The notes beneath the pieces were generated by a model. The model saw nothing but the letters and a program-made list of their open reading frames with translations. It had not been told where the DNA came from and did not search any database. Source: a virus. From it: a stretch of DNA of 34,595 nucleotides. Shown here piece by piece: positions 34,594 to 34,595 of the stretch (position 1 is its first letter; each line of letters begins with the position of its first letter). A program made the translations under genes and the position numbers. The DNA is taken from the IMG/VR virus record IMGVR_UViG_3300003894_000020, positions 1 through 34,595 of that record; one strand, 5' to 3'.

Positions 34594-34595
34594 TG

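Noticed and set aside
1-34595. tRNA genes, CRISPR arrays, insertion sequences, attachment sites, large terminase and portal genes
   Set aside because: None were recognised; terminase and portal are expected to lie to the right of the window in this gene order.

Overview
This window is a 34.6 kb piece of a tailed double-stranded DNA virus (Caudoviricetes, HK97-type capsid). It holds almost the whole virion-building module, and every gene lies on the minus strand, so transcription runs from the right end to the left end. No tRNA, rRNA, CRISPR array, integrase or insertion sequence was seen. The host is probably a marine archaeon, perhaps a euryarchaeote of the Marine Group II type. The clues are a capsid protein that recalls haloarchaeal tailed-virus capsid proteins, an archaeal-style TATA box before the capsid genes, and a tail-terminator-like protein of a kind I associate with archaeal viruses. 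No host gene is present to prove this.

Layout in transcription order (right to left). A very large protein of unknown role, with a degenerate ATP-dependent-ligase-like region, enters from the right edge (30602-34453, probably continuing out of frame to the edge). Next come a prohead protease fused to a scaffold-like region (29213-30559) and the major capsid protein (28074-29207). A run of small head genes follows: two beta-rich, decoration-like proteins, a HeH/SAP-like protein, a 56-residue protein, a zinc-ribbon protein and an acidic protein (26013-28034). The neck follows, with a head-tail adaptor with long inserts, a small unknown protein and a tail-terminator-like protein (23293-26001). 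Then comes the tail: a large tail tube protein, a SAP-domain protein, the tail assembly chaperone pair made by -1 frameshifting, a short Trp-repeat tape measure, a distal tail-like protein, a giant lectin-bearing tail protein, a baseplate-hub-like protein, a small baseplate or fibre connector, and a partial gene at the left edge.

The genes are packed with overlaps of 1-4 bases or gaps of a few bases. Many ribosome binding sites lie in, or just after, the last codons of the preceding gene, which points to translational coupling. Several starts were moved inward from upstream GTG/TTG codons to an ATG with a well-spaced Shine-Dalgarno sequence.

Main observations: (1) a perfect 22-bp tandem duplication at 7489-7532 splits what would otherwise be one open frame of about 5,204 codons; (2) a -1 programmed frameshift signal (six-G run plus TTT, 9-nt spacer, 10-bp stem) joins the two chaperone frames; (3) a ligase-like region with altered catalytic motifs sits in a virion-module protein; (4) the tape measure has an exact 37-residue repeat; (5) a probable frameshift or sequence error lies near 34485; (6) an extra 56-residue gene contains a strong internal hairpin.
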